DNA from: Verrucomicrobiota bacterium
Lineage (GTDB): Bacteria; Verrucomicrobiota; Lentisphaeria; JABSQK01; JAJFLO01
Assembly (NCBI GenBank): GCA_021772635.1
Contig: JAJFLP010000018.1
Coordinates: 1 to 54,094, forward strand
Direction of reading: 5' to 3'
DNA: 54,094 nucleotides
In this document: positions 53,978-54,094 of the stretch, one piece after another
How the letters are laid out: every line of letters begins with the position of its first letter
How positions within the stretch are numbered: the stretch's first letter is position 1
Notes under the pieces: model-generated
Seen by the model: the letters and a program-made list of their open reading frames with translations, nothing else
What the model was told of the DNA's origin: nothing
The model's database searches: none
Position numbers and translations under genes: made by a program

Positions 53978-54094
53978 TTAAATTTTCAAAGAACCACTAA
54001 AAACACAAGTAGATCGTGGACTTCCATCTCCGCTATTTGTGTCGTCGATCTGACAATAAAATTGTTAAAAAAAGAAATATTTACTCAAAAAAAA

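Larger units (their letters stand above)
52390..54060 (+). mobile_element. IS110-family insertion element (ends approximate)
   Basis: One transposase gene with a long non-coding left side and a short right side is the IS110-group layout. IS110 elements lack clear terminal inverted repeats, and I could not fix the ends. The right part (53978-54094) holds a stem ACACAAGTAG/CTATTTGTGT and is A/T-rich to the window end. The element is more A/T-rich than the glycan genes and carries no passenger gene. Confidence 0.6.

Noticed and set aside
1-54094. tRNA, rRNA or riboswitch genes
   Set aside because: No cloverleaf, rRNA segment or known riboswitch core was recognised by eye on either strand; a covariance search would be needed to exclude them fully.

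Overview
This 54 kb window looks like the surface-glycan and natural-product region of an uncultivated Gram-negative bacterium, at moderate GC by eye. The lineage cannot be fixed: there is no rRNA, tRNA or ribosomal-protein gene. A Wzt-type exporter ATPase, a heptosyltransferase-like GT9 enzyme, a WaaL/Wzy-like membrane protein and many GT2/GT4 enzymes indicate an outer-membrane or capsular polysaccharide. All confident genes lie on the + strand.

Layout. (1) 0.4-17.6 kb is a polysaccharide block: export ATPase, methyltransferase, GT9, a CMP-nonulosonate-type cytidylyltransferase, a 2-hydroxyacid dehydrogenase, an inositol-monophosphatase-family enzyme, a Gfo/Idh oxidoreductase, a DUF115 protein, GT2/GT4 enzymes, a second methyltransferase and AsnB. 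(2) 17.6-18.0 kb is a gene-free island built of inverted repeats. (3) 18.0-39.0 kb is a nonribosomal peptide cluster: a HupE/UreJ-like membrane protein, a probable HTTM-like membrane protein, an ornithine-cyclodeaminase-family enzyme, a three-gene prolyl-carrier-protein cassette (dehydrogenase, ligase, carrier), then four NRPS genes and a methyltransferase. (4) 39.3-52.3 kb is a second glycan block: an AsnB-like protein, a four-helix-bundle gene between repeat arrays, more GT4/GT2 enzymes, an O-antigen ligase/polymerase-like protein and a PMT-like GT-C protein. (5) 52.4-54.1 kb is an IS110-family element.

The peptide assembly line reads as prolyl/pyrrolyl-S-carrier -> C-A-T-E (A domain resembling Asn-activating domains) -> C-A-T-E -> C-T-TE. 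Both adenylation domains are interrupted at the same point, between core motifs A8 and A9/A10. In the first, a complete PP-loop ATP-pyrophosphatase with two CxxC pairs is embedded in the protein. In the second, the A domain is broken over two genes with a guanidinoacetate/arginine-N-methyltransferase-like gene between them. The terminal thioesterase has Cys instead of Ser at the nucleophile position. This is the strongest candidate for an undescribed system.

A second theme is a 7-bp-based repeat family (GGAGCAT/GGAGCAG and relatives) whose simple arrays contain no stop codon in any of six frames. Copies lie between genes and also in frame inside the exporter ATPase, the AsnB-like protein and a GT4 gene, where they add low-complexity insertions, a C-terminal tail and apparently the start codon. 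Two arrays of opposite orientation flank the four-helix-bundle gene.
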